Below, in pieces: positions 1 through 8,326 of a stretch of DNA of 64,000 nucleotides. The stretch spans positions 1-64,000 of the forward strand of contig NZ_FOAF01000004.1 in NCBI RefSeq assembly GCF_900109575.1, in the 5' to 3' direction. The notes beneath the pieces are model-generated. The model saw only the letters and a program-made list of their open reading frames with translations. It did no database searches and was not told the DNA's origin. The position numbers were made by a program, and so were the translations under genes. Numbering within the stretch: position 1 is the first letter of the stretch; each line of letters starts with the position of its first letter. This stretch comes from Olivibacter domesticus. Its GTDB lineage: Bacteria > Bacteroidota > Bacteroidia > Sphingobacteriales > Sphingobacteriaceae.

Positions 1-73
1 TATCCCGTCACATCACTGCACGAAACCCTCTTTTCTTTCATCCCCATCGGCATCGCGCCTCCGGTTTCCCCCT

Positions 74-322
74 GCGGGGCTGCAAAGGTAGAAATCTTTT
101 CCGCCTTTCCAAAATATTTTTTTAATATTTTTCGAGCTTCTTCCTCCCTTACTTCGGTCATCGGATGTGCTGCTCTCCCCACTTTCTTCCTCTCGCAAAC
201 ATCTGCGCCTCAACACTTAACACCCGTATCCCCTTCAAACAACTCCCCGCATCCCTTCGTTTGCGGAGTGCAAAGATACGCACCTTTTCCGCTTCTCCAA
301 ATTCATCAAACCATTTTTTTTA
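74..322. repeat. Pair of imperfect intergenic repeats
   Basis: Two diverged copies lie at about 74-125 and 263-322. Both begin GCGG, continue with TGCAAAG-TA, then CTTTTCCGC, then CTCC/TTCC-AAA, and end in a T-run. Each is preceded by a G/C-rich stretch that can partly fold with the GCGG start. The rest of 1-488 is AT-rich and holds no convincing gene. The role is unknown; the T-runs would suit transcript ends from genes left of the window. The repeat is seen directly; any function is inference. Confidence 0.55.
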
Positions 323-472
323 AACCAAAACGTAAAAAGCTGTATTCCAATAAGATTATTTTTTGCCCGAATATAAATTTCGCCTATTCAAAGCCCCTAT
401 AACCTCTTTCTGCCTTTTATCCCTTATTTTATATTTTTAATTTTCTTTTAACCAAATCTCACATTTTCACCT

Positions 473-480
473 TAGGTTTG
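473..480 (+). promoter_or_regulatory. Bacteroidota -7 box close to the methyltransferase start
   Basis: TAGGTTTG matches the Bacteroidota sigma-ABfr -7 consensus TAnnTTTG exactly. It ends only 8 bases before the ATG at 489, so a transcript starting at the usual distance would have almost no leader. No clear -33 TTTG is seen 19-21 bases upstream. Confidence 0.45.
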
Positions 481-488
481 TAATTACT

Positions 489-1844
489 ATGAGTAATTTC
501 TTGCCTTCTAAACTCGTTTCTGCCTTAAAACACGATTTCAATATTGATGCAGAAGAATTCATTGGCGTCCACGAGTCGGGTGAACAGATTACATCTGTTA
601 GAATAAATCCCGCAAAAAAGACGAACCAGTTTGAAAATTTACCAAAAGTACCTTGGTGTCAAACGGGTTATTATTTAGATGAGCGGCCTAGTTTCACTTT
701 AGACCCCTTATTTCATGCAGGTGCTTATTATGTGCAAGAAGCTTCGTCTATGTTTATCTCGCACATCATTCAAACGCTTCATCTCTCACAAGAACCTTTA
801 CTCGCCCTCGACCTATGTGCAGCCCCAGGTGGTAAAAGTACTTTATTAAATAGTATTTTACATCCCGACAGTTTGCTTGTTGCTAATGAGATCATCAAAA
901 CAAGGGTTAATGTTTTAGCCAATAATTTAACTAAATGGGGCAACTATAATACAATTGTCACCAATAACGATCCTTCTTCTTTTAACCGTCTTCCAGGCTT
1001 TTTTGATCTCCTACTGGTAGATGCCCCATGTTCAGGGTCTGGCATGTTCAGAAAGGATAATCATGCAATTGATGAATGGTCCACAGATGCTGTAAATCTT
1101 TGCAGTCAGCGGCAACAACGAATTCTGGCAGATAGCTTAAGTACCTTAAAAGAAAATGGTATATTATTATACTCAACCTGCTCTTATTCAATTGAAGAAA
1201 ACGAACAGATAGCTGACTGGCTTATAGACGAACATGGTATGAAAACCTTGCATATTCCAATAGATGCTTCCTGGGGAATTGAAGAAACCAAATCACCTCG
1301 GCATAAGTGTCATGGCTATCGATTTTATCCTAATAAACTCAAAGGCGAAGGTTTTTTTATATCGTGTTTTATCAAAACGGCGTCACAGCACACTTTTAGT
1401 CGAAAAAAAGTTAAATCGGATAGTAAAGCTTTTGACAAATCAATCCTCAACAATTGGTTATCAGAAGACATCAATATTTCACCAATAAACTTTAAAGATG
1501 ATATTCTTATAATACCAGAACGAAGTGAATTAGATTTTAAAAGTATACAGCATGTGCTGTACCTTAAAAAGGCCGGGACGATCATTGGAAAAAAAGGTCA
1601 AAAAGAGCTCATTCCGAACCATGAATTAGCATTGAGCAATGCTAAGAGTAATCACATTCAACGGTTAGACTTATCATTAGAGGAGGCCTTACAATATTTG
1701 CGAAAAGCAGAACTTACTCTTCCATCGCGTTCAAATGGCTGGGCACTGGCGTGCTACCAAGGCTTTGCTCTTGGTTGGGTTAAGGCATTATCTCATCGTA
1801 TCAACAACTATTATCCAAAAGAGTGGCGTATATTAAACCTCTAA
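489..1844 (+). CDS. rRNA cytosine-C5 methyltransferase, RsmB/RsmF (NOL1/NOP2/Sun) family
   Basis: Predicted SAM-dependent methyltransferase that makes 5-methylcytosine in rRNA, in the cytoplasm. The SAM-binding motif DLCAAPGGKS lies at residues 108-117. The two family cysteines are present: DAPCSGSG (C181) and STCSYS (C231, expected nucleophile). The C-terminal part, about residues 330-451, resembles the extra RNA-binding domain of RsmF/YebU proteins, with NGWALACYQGFALGW near the end. Its 451 residues match RsmF-like proteins of Bacteroidota. The start at 489 is the first ATG after a -7 box, and the protein begins LPSKLVSALKHDF, typical of the family. It stands alone, 33 bases before a LacI gene, and is probably housekeeping rather than part of the sugar loci. 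The family is sure; the exact target cytosine is not. Confidence 0.9.
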   Translation: MSNFLPSKLVSALKHDFNIDAEEFIGVHESGEQITSVRINPAKKTNQFENLPKVPWCQTGYYLDERPSFTLDPLFHAGAYYVQEASSMFISHIIQTLHLSQEPLLALDLCAAPGGKSTLLNSILHPDSLLVANEIIKTRVNVLANNLTKWGNYNTIVTNNDPSSFNRLPGFFDLLLVDAPCSGSGMFRKDNHAIDEWSTDAVNLCSQRQQRILADSLSTLKENGILLYSTCSYSIEENEQIADWLIDEHGMKTLHIPIDASWGIEETKSPRHKCHGYRFYPNKLKGEGFFISCFIKTASQHTFSRKKVKSDSKAFDKSILNNWLSEDINISPINFKDDILIIPERSELDFKSIQHVLYLKKAGTIIGKKGQKELIPNHELALSNAKSNHIQRLDLSLEEALQYLRKAELTLPSRSNGWALACYQGFALGWVKALSHRINNYYPKEWRILNL

Positions 1845-1877
1845 CATTCATTTTATCTGCATAATAAATTATTAAAA

Positions 1878-2924
1878 ATGGCAAATAGCAACACCACCTT
1901 ACGGGATATAGCTGAAGCGTTAAATCTATCGACTTCAACTGTTTCAAAAGCCTTAAGAGATAGCTATGAAATAGGAGAAAAAACAAAAGTAATGGTGATG
2001 GATTATGCAAAAAAAGTAGGCTACCATCCCAATGCTATTGCAAAAATTCTTAAAGAAGGTAAAAGCAAATTAATTGGAGTGGTTATTTGTTCCATAGACA
2101 ACACGTTTGTGTCTCAAATGTTAAATGGTATTGATCGCGTTTGCAATGATCGCGGTTATAGCATCATGATTATGCAAAGCAAGGAGTCACATCAACAAGA
2201 AATAAAATGCATTGAACTGCTCCATGCCAGAGCGGTGGATGGTTTATTAATTTCACCGGCCTACGAAACATCTGATGTCGACCATCTAAAAAAAATAATC
2301 AATGCCAACCTACCTATCGTTCTTTTTGATCGCTTCAGTGACGATTTGGATATACCAAAAGTGAGCATTGATAATAGCGAAGCGTCTTTTAAGGCAACGG
2401 AACATCTTATAAAGAACGGTTACGATAAAATAGCTCTGCTCCATAGCAACACCAGCTTAAACATTAATATTGAACGGCTAGAAGGGTATAAAAATGCGCT
2501 TGAATTTTATAAGATCCCCTACAACGAGGCCTATATAAAACCCTGCGACTTTCAAAACACCTCACTATTACAAGAAAGCATTTTGACAGCCATTAACCAG
2601 TTAATGGCTTTAAATGAACCTCCTAACGGAATTTTAACCACAAGCGATCAGATCACAACCCAAAGCATTGGTATTATAAAAAAATTAGGTTACCGTATAC
2701 CTGAAGATATTGCGCTCGTAGGTTTTACCAATACAAGTTTAGCCGCATCGCTAGACCCTCCATTGAGTACGATCTATCAGCCTGCCATTGAAATTGGCGA
2801 AGAAGCGGCTACCCAACTACTTAACATCATAGAAAAAAAGCACTTCGACCAAAATAAGGTCATAAAGCTGAAAACCACTCTTATAGAGCGTGTATCAAGC
2901 AAATCCAAGCACAAGGCTATTTAA
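1878..2924 (+). CDS. LacI-family transcriptional regulator (candidate hexuronate regulator)
   Basis: A DNA-binding repressor or activator with an N-terminal LacI helix-turn-helix (residues about 6-25, TLRDIAEALNLSTSTVSKAL), a hinge near residues 45-60, and a periplasmic-binding-protein-like effector domain to the end. Its 348 residues are full length for the family. It converges on the uxaC-uxuA-SDR operon with only 20 bases between the stop codons, and kdgK-eda lies just beyond. The natural inference is that it senses a hexuronate intermediate and controls that block. A candidate operator is marked at 6511-6530 in the divergent promoter region. The actual ligand cannot be read from the sequence. 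Confidence 0.88.
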   Translation: MANSNTTLRDIAEALNLSTSTVSKALRDSYEIGEKTKVMVMDYAKKVGYHPNAIAKILKEGKSKLIGVVICSIDNTFVSQMLNGIDRVCNDRGYSIMIMQSKESHQQEIKCIELLHARAVDGLLISPAYETSDVDHLKKIINANLPIVLFDRFSDDLDIPKVSIDNSEASFKATEHLIKNGYDKIALLHSNTSLNINIERLEGYKNALEFYKIPYNEAYIKPCDFQNTSLLQESILTAINQLMALNEPPNGILTTSDQITTQSIGIIKKLGYRIPEDIALVGFTNTSLAASLDPPLSTIYQPAIEIGEEAATQLLNIIEKKHFDQNKVIKLKTTLIERVSSKSKHKAI

Positions 2925-2944
2925 TCTCAGTCAGTCATAAAAAC

Positions 2945-4354
2945 CTATAGCAGAAAATAATTCTTGGCATTATAATAGCAAATATCCTTTATAATTTTTC
3001 CCGTCCATTTAATATCATTAGGTAATAATCCACGCTTAATATCTTCTGCAAATAAATTACAAAGTAGCCTTCTAAAGTACTCATGTCTGGAATAAGACAG
3101 GAAGCTTCTAGAGTCCGTAAGCATTCCTATAAAGCAAGAAATTAGTCCGATGTTAGACAAACTGTTCATCTGGTTGGTCATTCCTTGCAATTGATCTAAA
3201 AACCACCACCCCGATCCAAATTGAATTTTCCCTATTATCCCTTCCGACTGAAAATTACCAGTCATCGCCGCAAAGCACTCGTTATCTGCAGGATTAAGAT
3301 TATATAAAACAGTCTTAGCAAGCTTATCGGAGCCTTCCAAGAAATTAAAAAATGCCGACAAACGTGTTCCTTGCTGAAAATCGCCAATGGAGTCGTAGCC
3401 CGTGTCGGGCCCCAGCTCACTCAATTTTCTGGTATTATTGTTCCGCAACGCACCAAGATGAAATTGCTGCACCCATCCTTTTGCATGGTACATTTTACAT
3501 AGTTCGCTTAATATATATCCCGTAAAAGCATCCTGATCATCACTAGCTTGTGTGTCGATTCCATTCATCACCTCCTGGAATGTCTTATTTAGTTCAGTCG
3601 GCGAAAAAACCATTATCGGCATATACGATAGTCCGTGGTCCGATATCCTACAGCCATTCGCGTGAAAGTAGTCTATCCGTTGTTGTAGTGCCTGCAATAA
3701 ACTATCTAAATCGCTGATTTCGACGTTAGAAATCTCAGCTAAGGCTCGTATATAAGCACGGTAAACATCACCATGAGAAATATTGAAAACTTTATCGGGT
3801 CTAAAAGAAGGAAGTACTTTTATGTGAAAGTTATCAGCAGCAATTTTTTTATGCTCGTTTAAATCAGACAAGGGGTCATCCGTTGTACCCACCATTTCTA
3901 CATTAAAATGCGTCAGAAGGCTTCTCGGTTTACAGGCCGCCGATTTCAGCTGGCTCCCTGTAAAATCATATACTTCATCCGCATTTTCACCACTAAGTAA
4001 GCCATCAAAACCAAAAGGATTCTTTAATTCCATATGTGTCCAATGATAAAGTGGGTTCCTTAGCGTATATGGTACACATGCCGCCCACTTTTGGAATTTT
4101 TCTTTATCCGATGCCTTTCCCGTTATAAAATATTCTTCAATACCAAGCACGCGTTGTGCGCGCCATTTATAATGATCACCTGCCAACCATAATTGTGTAA
4201 TATTTTCAAAGTTTTGGTCTGCCGCAATTGTTTCAGGTGGTAAATGAGAATGATAGTCTATTATCGGTAATTGTTTGGCATATTCATGATATAACTCCTC
4301 TGCAAGGGTGGATTGCAATAGAAAATTATCATTTAAAAAGCTCGCTGTACTCAT
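2945..4354 (-). CDS. uxaC: Glucuronate isomerase (uronate isomerase)
   Basis: Cytoplasmic isomerase converting D-glucuronate to D-fructuronate (and D-galacturonate to D-tagaturonate), the first step of hexuronate breakdown. At 469 residues it has the normal length. The amidohydrolase-fold metal motif IDYHSHLPP is near residue 35, and the C-terminal stretch with GSGWWFLDQ and LTDSRSFLSYSRHEYFRR is typical of UxaC. It is the last gene of a three-gene minus-strand operon, SDR-uxuA-uxaC, with 16 bases to uxuA. There is no signal peptide. All downstream enzymes of the glucuronate branch lie beside it, so D-glucuronate is the likelier physiological substrate. Confidence 0.95.
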   Translation of the reverse strand: MSTASFLNDNFLLQSTLAEELYHEYAKQLPIIDYHSHLPPETIAADQNFENITQLWLAGDHYKWRAQRVLGIEEYFITGKASDKEKFQKWAACVPYTLRNPLYHWTHMELKNPFGFDGLLSGENADEVYDFTGSQLKSAACKPRSLLTHFNVEMVGTTDDPLSDLNEHKKIAADNFHIKVLPSFRPDKVFNISHGDVYRAYIRALAEISNVEISDLDSLLQALQQRIDYFHANGCRISDHGLSYMPIMVFSPTELNKTFQEVMNGIDTQASDDQDAFTGYILSELCKMYHAKGWVQQFHLGALRNNNTRKLSELGPDTGYDSIGDFQQGTRLSAFFNFLEGSDKLAKTVLYNLNPADNECFAAMTGNFQSEGIIGKIQFGSGWWFLDQLQGMTNQMNSLSNIGLISCFIGMLTDSRSFLSYSRHEYFRRLLCNLFAEDIKRGLLPNDIKWTGKIIKDICYYNAKNYFLL

Positions 4355-4370
4355 AGATCCTTTAGTATGT

Positions 4371-5537
4371 TTAATATTCTCCCGTGATACCTAGTTCCAA
4401 ACCGCGTAATTCTGCCAACCCCCTTAAACGTCCGATAGCAGAATAACCAGGATTGCTAACCTTATGGAGATCATCTAACATCTGATGCCCATGATCAGGT
4501 CTAAAAGGAATAGCTTCAGATCGCGTCTGATTTTCTTCACATAAAAGTTTCACTACCTCATACATATTTACATCCCCACCCAAATGGTCAGCCTCATAGA
4601 AATTCCCTTCCTCATCTTTTTTCACATTACGAAGGTGCGCAAAATGTACTCTGTGTTTGACATGTTTTAGAATTTCAGGAACATCATTTGCCACACCTGC
4701 TCCTAAAGATCCTGTGCAAAAACAGATACCATTAAAATCCCGCTGCTCGTTTTCTATAAGAAAGATTAAATCTTCTTTCGTACTTACTACACGTGGCAGC
4801 CCCAAGATTGGATAAGGCGGATCGTCCGGATGAATAGTCATATGAATACCATTCTCTTGACATACATCTGCAATAGCGTCTAGAAAGTGTAATAAATTTT
4901 TCCTTAAACCATCTATCCCTATTTTTTCATATACTTCAATACTATTTTGGAGATCCGCTAAACCAATTGGATCTTCTGAAGGTATTCCCATCAATACTAC
5001 TTCGCTCAAGCTGTCCAACGATTCCTTCGTCATAGTCTTGAACCGATCAGCCGCCTTTTGAACGATATTTGGCGGATAATCAAGCTCGCTACCTTTTCTT
5101 TTTAAAATATACAGATCAAACACCGCTAAATCTGTCCAATCAAAATAAAGGGCTTTTGAACCATCTTTCATGACCAAATCAAGTTGTGTTCTAGTCCAAT
5201 CAAGTACCGGCATAAAATTATAGCAAATAGTTTTTATACCGCAAGCCGCCAAATTGTGTAAGGTTTGTTTATAATTTTCCAGATAAGGTGCCGCATCGGA
5301 TCTATTTGTTTTAATCGCTTCATGCACTGGCACACTTTCCACAACAGACCATAACAATCCCTCATCTTCAATTATTTTTTTTCTTAGCTTAATTTCCTCA
5401 AGCGGCCAAACCTCACCATGCGGAATATGATGTAAAGCAGAAACAATGCCCGTGGCTCCTGCTTGTTTAACATCCTGTAAAGAAACAGGATCATTTGGCC
5501 CGTACCATCGCCAACTCTGTAATAATTTTCTATTCAT
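4371..5537 (-). CDS. uxuA: Mannonate dehydratase
   Basis: Cytoplasmic dehydratase turning D-mannonate into 2-keto-3-deoxy-D-gluconate (KDG). The protein is 388 residues, close to the usual 390-400, and begins with the family's SWRWYGPNDPVSLQDVKQAGATGIVSALHHIPHGEVW-type N-terminus. Metal and substrate residues sit in CFCTGSLGAG, RVHFAHLRN and FRPDHGHQMLDD toward the C-terminus. It is the middle gene of the operon, 18 bases after the SDR gene and 16 bases before uxaC. Assignment is firm from overall similarity and context. Confidence 0.95.
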   Translation of the reverse strand: MNRKLLQSWRWYGPNDPVSLQDVKQAGATGIVSALHHIPHGEVWPLEEIKLRKKIIEDEGLLWSVVESVPVHEAIKTNRSDAAPYLENYKQTLHNLAACGIKTICYNFMPVLDWTRTQLDLVMKDGSKALYFDWTDLAVFDLYILKRKGSELDYPPNIVQKAADRFKTMTKESLDSLSEVVLMGIPSEDPIGLADLQNSIEVYEKIGIDGLRKNLLHFLDAIADVCQENGIHMTIHPDDPPYPILGLPRVVSTKEDLIFLIENEQRDFNGICFCTGSLGAGVANDVPEILKHVKHRVHFAHLRNVKKDEEGNFYEADHLGGDVNMYEVVKLLCEENQTRSEAIPFRPDHGHQMLDDLHKVSNPGYSAIGRLRGLAELRGLELGITGEY

Positions 5538-5555
5538 TTCAGTCGTAATTATAAC

Positions 5556-6377
5556 TTAGACACCGCAATAGGTATTAAATCCCCCATCTACCAAAATACT
5601 GGTACCATTTACAAAAGCAGAAGCATCACTTAATAGGTAAACAAGTGTCCCCTTCAATTCTTCTGGATTACCAAGTCTGCCATAAGGCGTACCATTAATA
5701 AACTTATTAGCTCTATCAGTAAATGATCCATCCGGATTGGTTAATAACGTCCTATTCTGTTCTGTCAAAAACACCCCTGGTGAAATGGCATTTACCCTTA
5801 CTCCGTCACCATAGCGTTGAGCAAGTTCAACAGACATCCATTTGGTAAAGCCCTCAATAGCTGTCTTAGCCATTGTGTAACCCATTACCCTTGTAATAGG
5901 TCTGTGAGCCGACAATGACGATATATTCACAATAGAACCCCTCCCCTTTTCAGCTATCACTCTTCCAAACACAAAGGTAGGAATCACTGTTCCAAATAGG
6001 TTCAGGTCGACAGCCTTTTTGGTGTCTTCTATTTTTGTATCGAACAGATTTTGATCGGGAGAAATCGTTGCTCCAGGAATATTCCCACCAGCAGCATTAA
6101 CCAATCCATCTATTGTTCCAAATCTCTCCAAGACCTCATCTCTCGCTTTTAATAGTTGCGCTTCATCCATCGCATCTGCTAGCAAAGGCATCGCTTCCCC
6201 ACCAATCGATTCTATCTGCGCTACACATGCCTCGGCCCTGTCTTTATTCCGTCCCATTACCACTACTTTCCCACCTGCTTCAGCTATCGCCATACAAAAA
6301 TGTTTACCCAAAACACCGGTCGCGCCCGTGACGACAATAACTTTACTTTCCAAAGAAAAAGGAGATCTATTACTCAT
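5556..6377 (-). CDS. SDR-family oxidoreductase, probable D-mannonate oxidoreductase (fructuronate reductase)
   Basis: Short-chain dehydrogenase/reductase of 273 residues. The Rossmann motif TGATGVLG is near residue 18, NAAGG is near residue 92, and the catalytic tetrad has Y167 and K171 in GYTMAK with an upstream NISSLSA serine. It ends with the SDR VNGTSILVDGG motif. As the first gene of the SDR-uxuA-uxaC operon it fills the one step otherwise missing, NAD(P)H-dependent reduction of D-fructuronate to D-mannonate. That step is done in Escherichia coli by UxuB, an unrelated long-chain dehydrogenase of about 480 residues. The SDR family is seen directly; the substrate is inferred from operon position. 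A gluconate 5-dehydrogenase-like activity is the main alternative. Confidence 0.85.
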   Translation of the reverse strand: MSNRSPFSLESKVIVVTGATGVLGKHFCMAIAEAGGKVVVMGRNKDRAEACVAQIESIGGEAMPLLADAMDEAQLLKARDEVLERFGTIDGLVNAAGGNIPGATISPDQNLFDTKIEDTKKAVDLNLFGTVIPTFVFGRVIAEKGRGSIVNISSLSAHRPITRVMGYTMAKTAIEGFTKWMSVELAQRYGDGVRVNAISPGVFLTEQNRTLLTNPDGSFTDRANKFINGTPYGRLGNPEELKGTLVYLLSDASAFVNGTSILVDGGFNTYCGV

Positions 6378-6510
6378 CTTATTTTAAGTTTATTTTCAAA
6401 TTGCTTTAATCAATAAAGCGCAAAAATTGACTAGATTAATATCCTATGGTTAACTAAACACCAATTTTAGTAAATTAAAATACTTTTTTGCTTATTTTAA
6501 CCCAAATAAT

Positions 6511-6530
6511 TTACGATATCGATTGCGTAA
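6511..6530. promoter_or_regulatory. Candidate operator between divergent hexuronate operons
   Basis: TTACGATATCGATTGCGTAA is an imperfect 20-base palindrome (16 of 20 positions symmetric) with outer arms TTACG/CGTAA. It lies in the 227-base gap between the divergent SDR-uxuA-uxaC and kdgK-eda operons, where one LacI-type site could control both. The symmetry is seen; binding by the regulator at 1878-2924 is inference. A weak -7-like box TACTTTCG is at 6570-6577 upstream of kdgK. Confidence 0.4.
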
Positions 6531-6604
6531 TTTATAATACTGTTCTTATTAAAAAAGTAATAAAATACCTACTTTCGACAAAAAACTAGCCATTTTCAAT
6601 AATA

Positions 6605-7606
6605 ATGACTGAAAAATCAAACTCATCAATAGCCGTTTTTGGCGAGCTTCTGCTTAGGGTAAGCACTCAAACCGGTAATTTTATAAACAGTTCAGAGGGA
6701 ATCTCTATTTACGCCGGTGGTTCCGAAGCAAATGTGTCGTCAGCCTTGGCAGGTATGCATAACCAAGTTTCCTACATATCATGCATCCCAGATAATCAAC
6801 TAGCCAAACAAGCACTTGAAAGCCTGCAACAACGAGGCGTTAAAACCGATCAGTGTCTCATTACAGGAGACCGTCTGGGAGTTTATTTTCTTCTTTCTGC
6901 AAACGGACTTAGTAAAGGAGAGGTAGTATATGATAGGAAATACTCTTCATTTAGTCTTTTAAAACCGGGCGATATAGATTGGGAAACTTTATTAGAAGGA
7001 CATACGTGGTTTCATTGGACAGCCCTTACACCTGCCTTAAATGAACATATGCCCGAAATTTGTCGCGAAGCATTAATAGTAGCTAAACGTAAAGGATTAA
7101 CCATATCTGTTGACCTTAATTACAGAAATAAATTATGGAATTACGGCAAATTGCCGATCGATATTATGCCTGAATTAGTAGGCTATTGTGACGTGGTTAT
7201 GGGAAATATTTGGGCCGCAAACACCATGTTAGGTATTCCTGTCGATCCAACATTTCATCGAGGGACACCCAAGGAAGTGTATCTAAATGCGGCAAATGAC
7301 TCTGCAGCTGCATTATTGCAGGAATATCCAAATTGTGAACATGTAGCCTACACTTTCCGATTCATGGACTCTCCATCTCATAATCTTTTTTATGGAACCT
7401 ATCATACACGTTCAACAAACCTTTCTTCGGAAGTATATGAAACGAATGAAGTAGTTGATCGAATCGGGAGCGGTGATTCGTTTATGGCAGGCTTAATTTA
7501 TGCATTAACCAACAATAAAAATCAACAAGAGATTATTAATATCGCCACCTCAGCTGGCTTTAAAAAATTATTCGTAAAAGGCGATTTAGGCGATGGAAGT
7601 TATTAA
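6605..7606 (+). CDS. kdgK: 2-keto-3-deoxygluconate kinase (PfkB family)
   Basis: Cytoplasmic ribokinase-type kinase that phosphorylates KDG to KDPG with ATP. The N-terminal GELLLR and the glycine-rich AGGSEANVSSALAGMH are PfkB signature 1. The second signature with catalytic D291, in DRIGSGDSFMAG, is near the C-terminus. Its 333 residues are typical. It starts a two-gene plus-strand operon with eda 69 bases downstream and diverges from the SDR-uxuA-uxaC operon, so co-regulation is likely. Other PfkB sugar kinases look alike, but the neighbours UxuA (which makes KDG) and Eda (which uses KDPG) settle the assignment. Confidence 0.9.
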   Translation: MTEKSNSSIAVFGELLLRVSTQTGNFINSSEGISIYAGGSEANVSSALAGMHNQVSYISCIPDNQLAKQALESLQQRGVKTDQCLITGDRLGVYFLLSANGLSKGEVVYDRKYSSFSLLKPGDIDWETLLEGHTWFHWTALTPALNEHMPEICREALIVAKRKGLTISVDLNYRNKLWNYGKLPIDIMPELVGYCDVVMGNIWAANTMLGIPVDPTFHRGTPKEVYLNAANDSAAALLQEYPNCEHVAYTFRFMDSPSHNLFYGTYHTRSTNLSSEVYETNEVVDRIGSGDSFMAGLIYALTNNKNQQEIINIATSAGFKKLFVKGDLGDGSY

Positions 7607-7675
7607 TTTATTAGTATCAAGAGGCAAGACATAAGTAGCAAGATAGCTATTCCACCATTTATTAATATTATTATA

Positions 7676-8326
7676 ATGAAGACAATTGAAGAAAGTATTA
7701 TACAAATAAAAAAATATCCGGTTATACCTGTTTACTATCACGACGACCTACAAACGTGTATCGATATCGTTGATGCTTGTTATAGAGGAGGTATTAGAGT
7801 GTTTGAATTTGTTAGTCGGGGCAGTAAGGCCTTAGAAAATTTCAAGGCGCTGAAGGCCTATCGTGACCAACAATTACCAGCGTTGCATCTGGGAATCGGC
7901 ACTATAAAAAGTGCAGAGCAAGCGAAAGAATACTTAGCATTAGGAGCAGACTTCATTGTGAGTCCTATCATTAAACCCAGTATTGCCGAAATAACGCTAA
8001 AGCAAAATATCTTATGGATTCCCGGTTGTATGACCCCTACCGAGATTAGTATCGCCGAAGATATAAGTGCCCCACTAGTAAAACTTTTCCCGGGCAGTTC
8101 ACTGGGCCCAGATTTCCTCAAGGCAATCAAACCTTTATTTCCAAACACATTATTTATGCCTACTGGTGGAGTTAATCCCGATGAAATAAGCATAAATAAA
8201 TGGTTTGATGCGGGAGTTACCGCCGTTGGAATGGGTTCAAAATTGTTTGAGACACCTCCTAACGAGACCAATTATAATTGGCTTGCAACACGATGCGAAG
8301 AGGTTATGAAGATTGTTTCCGTCTAA
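7676..8326 (+). CDS. eda: KDPG aldolase (2-dehydro-3-deoxy-phosphogluconate / 4-hydroxy-2-oxoglutarate aldolase)
   Basis: Class I aldolase cleaving KDPG to pyruvate and glyceraldehyde-3-phosphate, the last step of the pathway. The Schiff-base lysine is K136 in PLVKLFPGS. The active-site glutamate and arginine are E44 and R48 in RVFEFVSRG. The IGIGTI segment matches the family's IGAGTV, and PTGGVNPDEI binds phosphate. It is 216 residues long, normal for the trimeric enzyme. It is second in the kdgK operon. Its last 23 bases overlap the 3' end of the convergent Gfo/Idh/MocA gene, so the two transcripts would be antisense at their ends. Confidence 0.93.
   Translation: MKTIEESIIQIKKYPVIPVYYHDDLQTCIDIVDACYRGGIRVFEFVSRGSKALENFKALKAYRDQQLPALHLGIGTIKSAEQAKEYLALGADFIVSPIIKPSIAEITLKQNILWIPGCMTPTEISIAEDISAPLVKLFPGSSLGPDFLKAIKPLFPNTLFMPTGGVNPDEISINKWFDAGVTAVGMGSKLFETPPNETNYNWLATRCEEVMKIVSV

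Noticed and set aside
13-216. 67-codon open frame on the minus strand at the left edge
   Set aside because: It overlaps the repeat copy at 74-125, is rich in Arg/Lys/Glu/Ser with no recognisable domain, and has no promoter or neighbour support. It is most likely chance coding.
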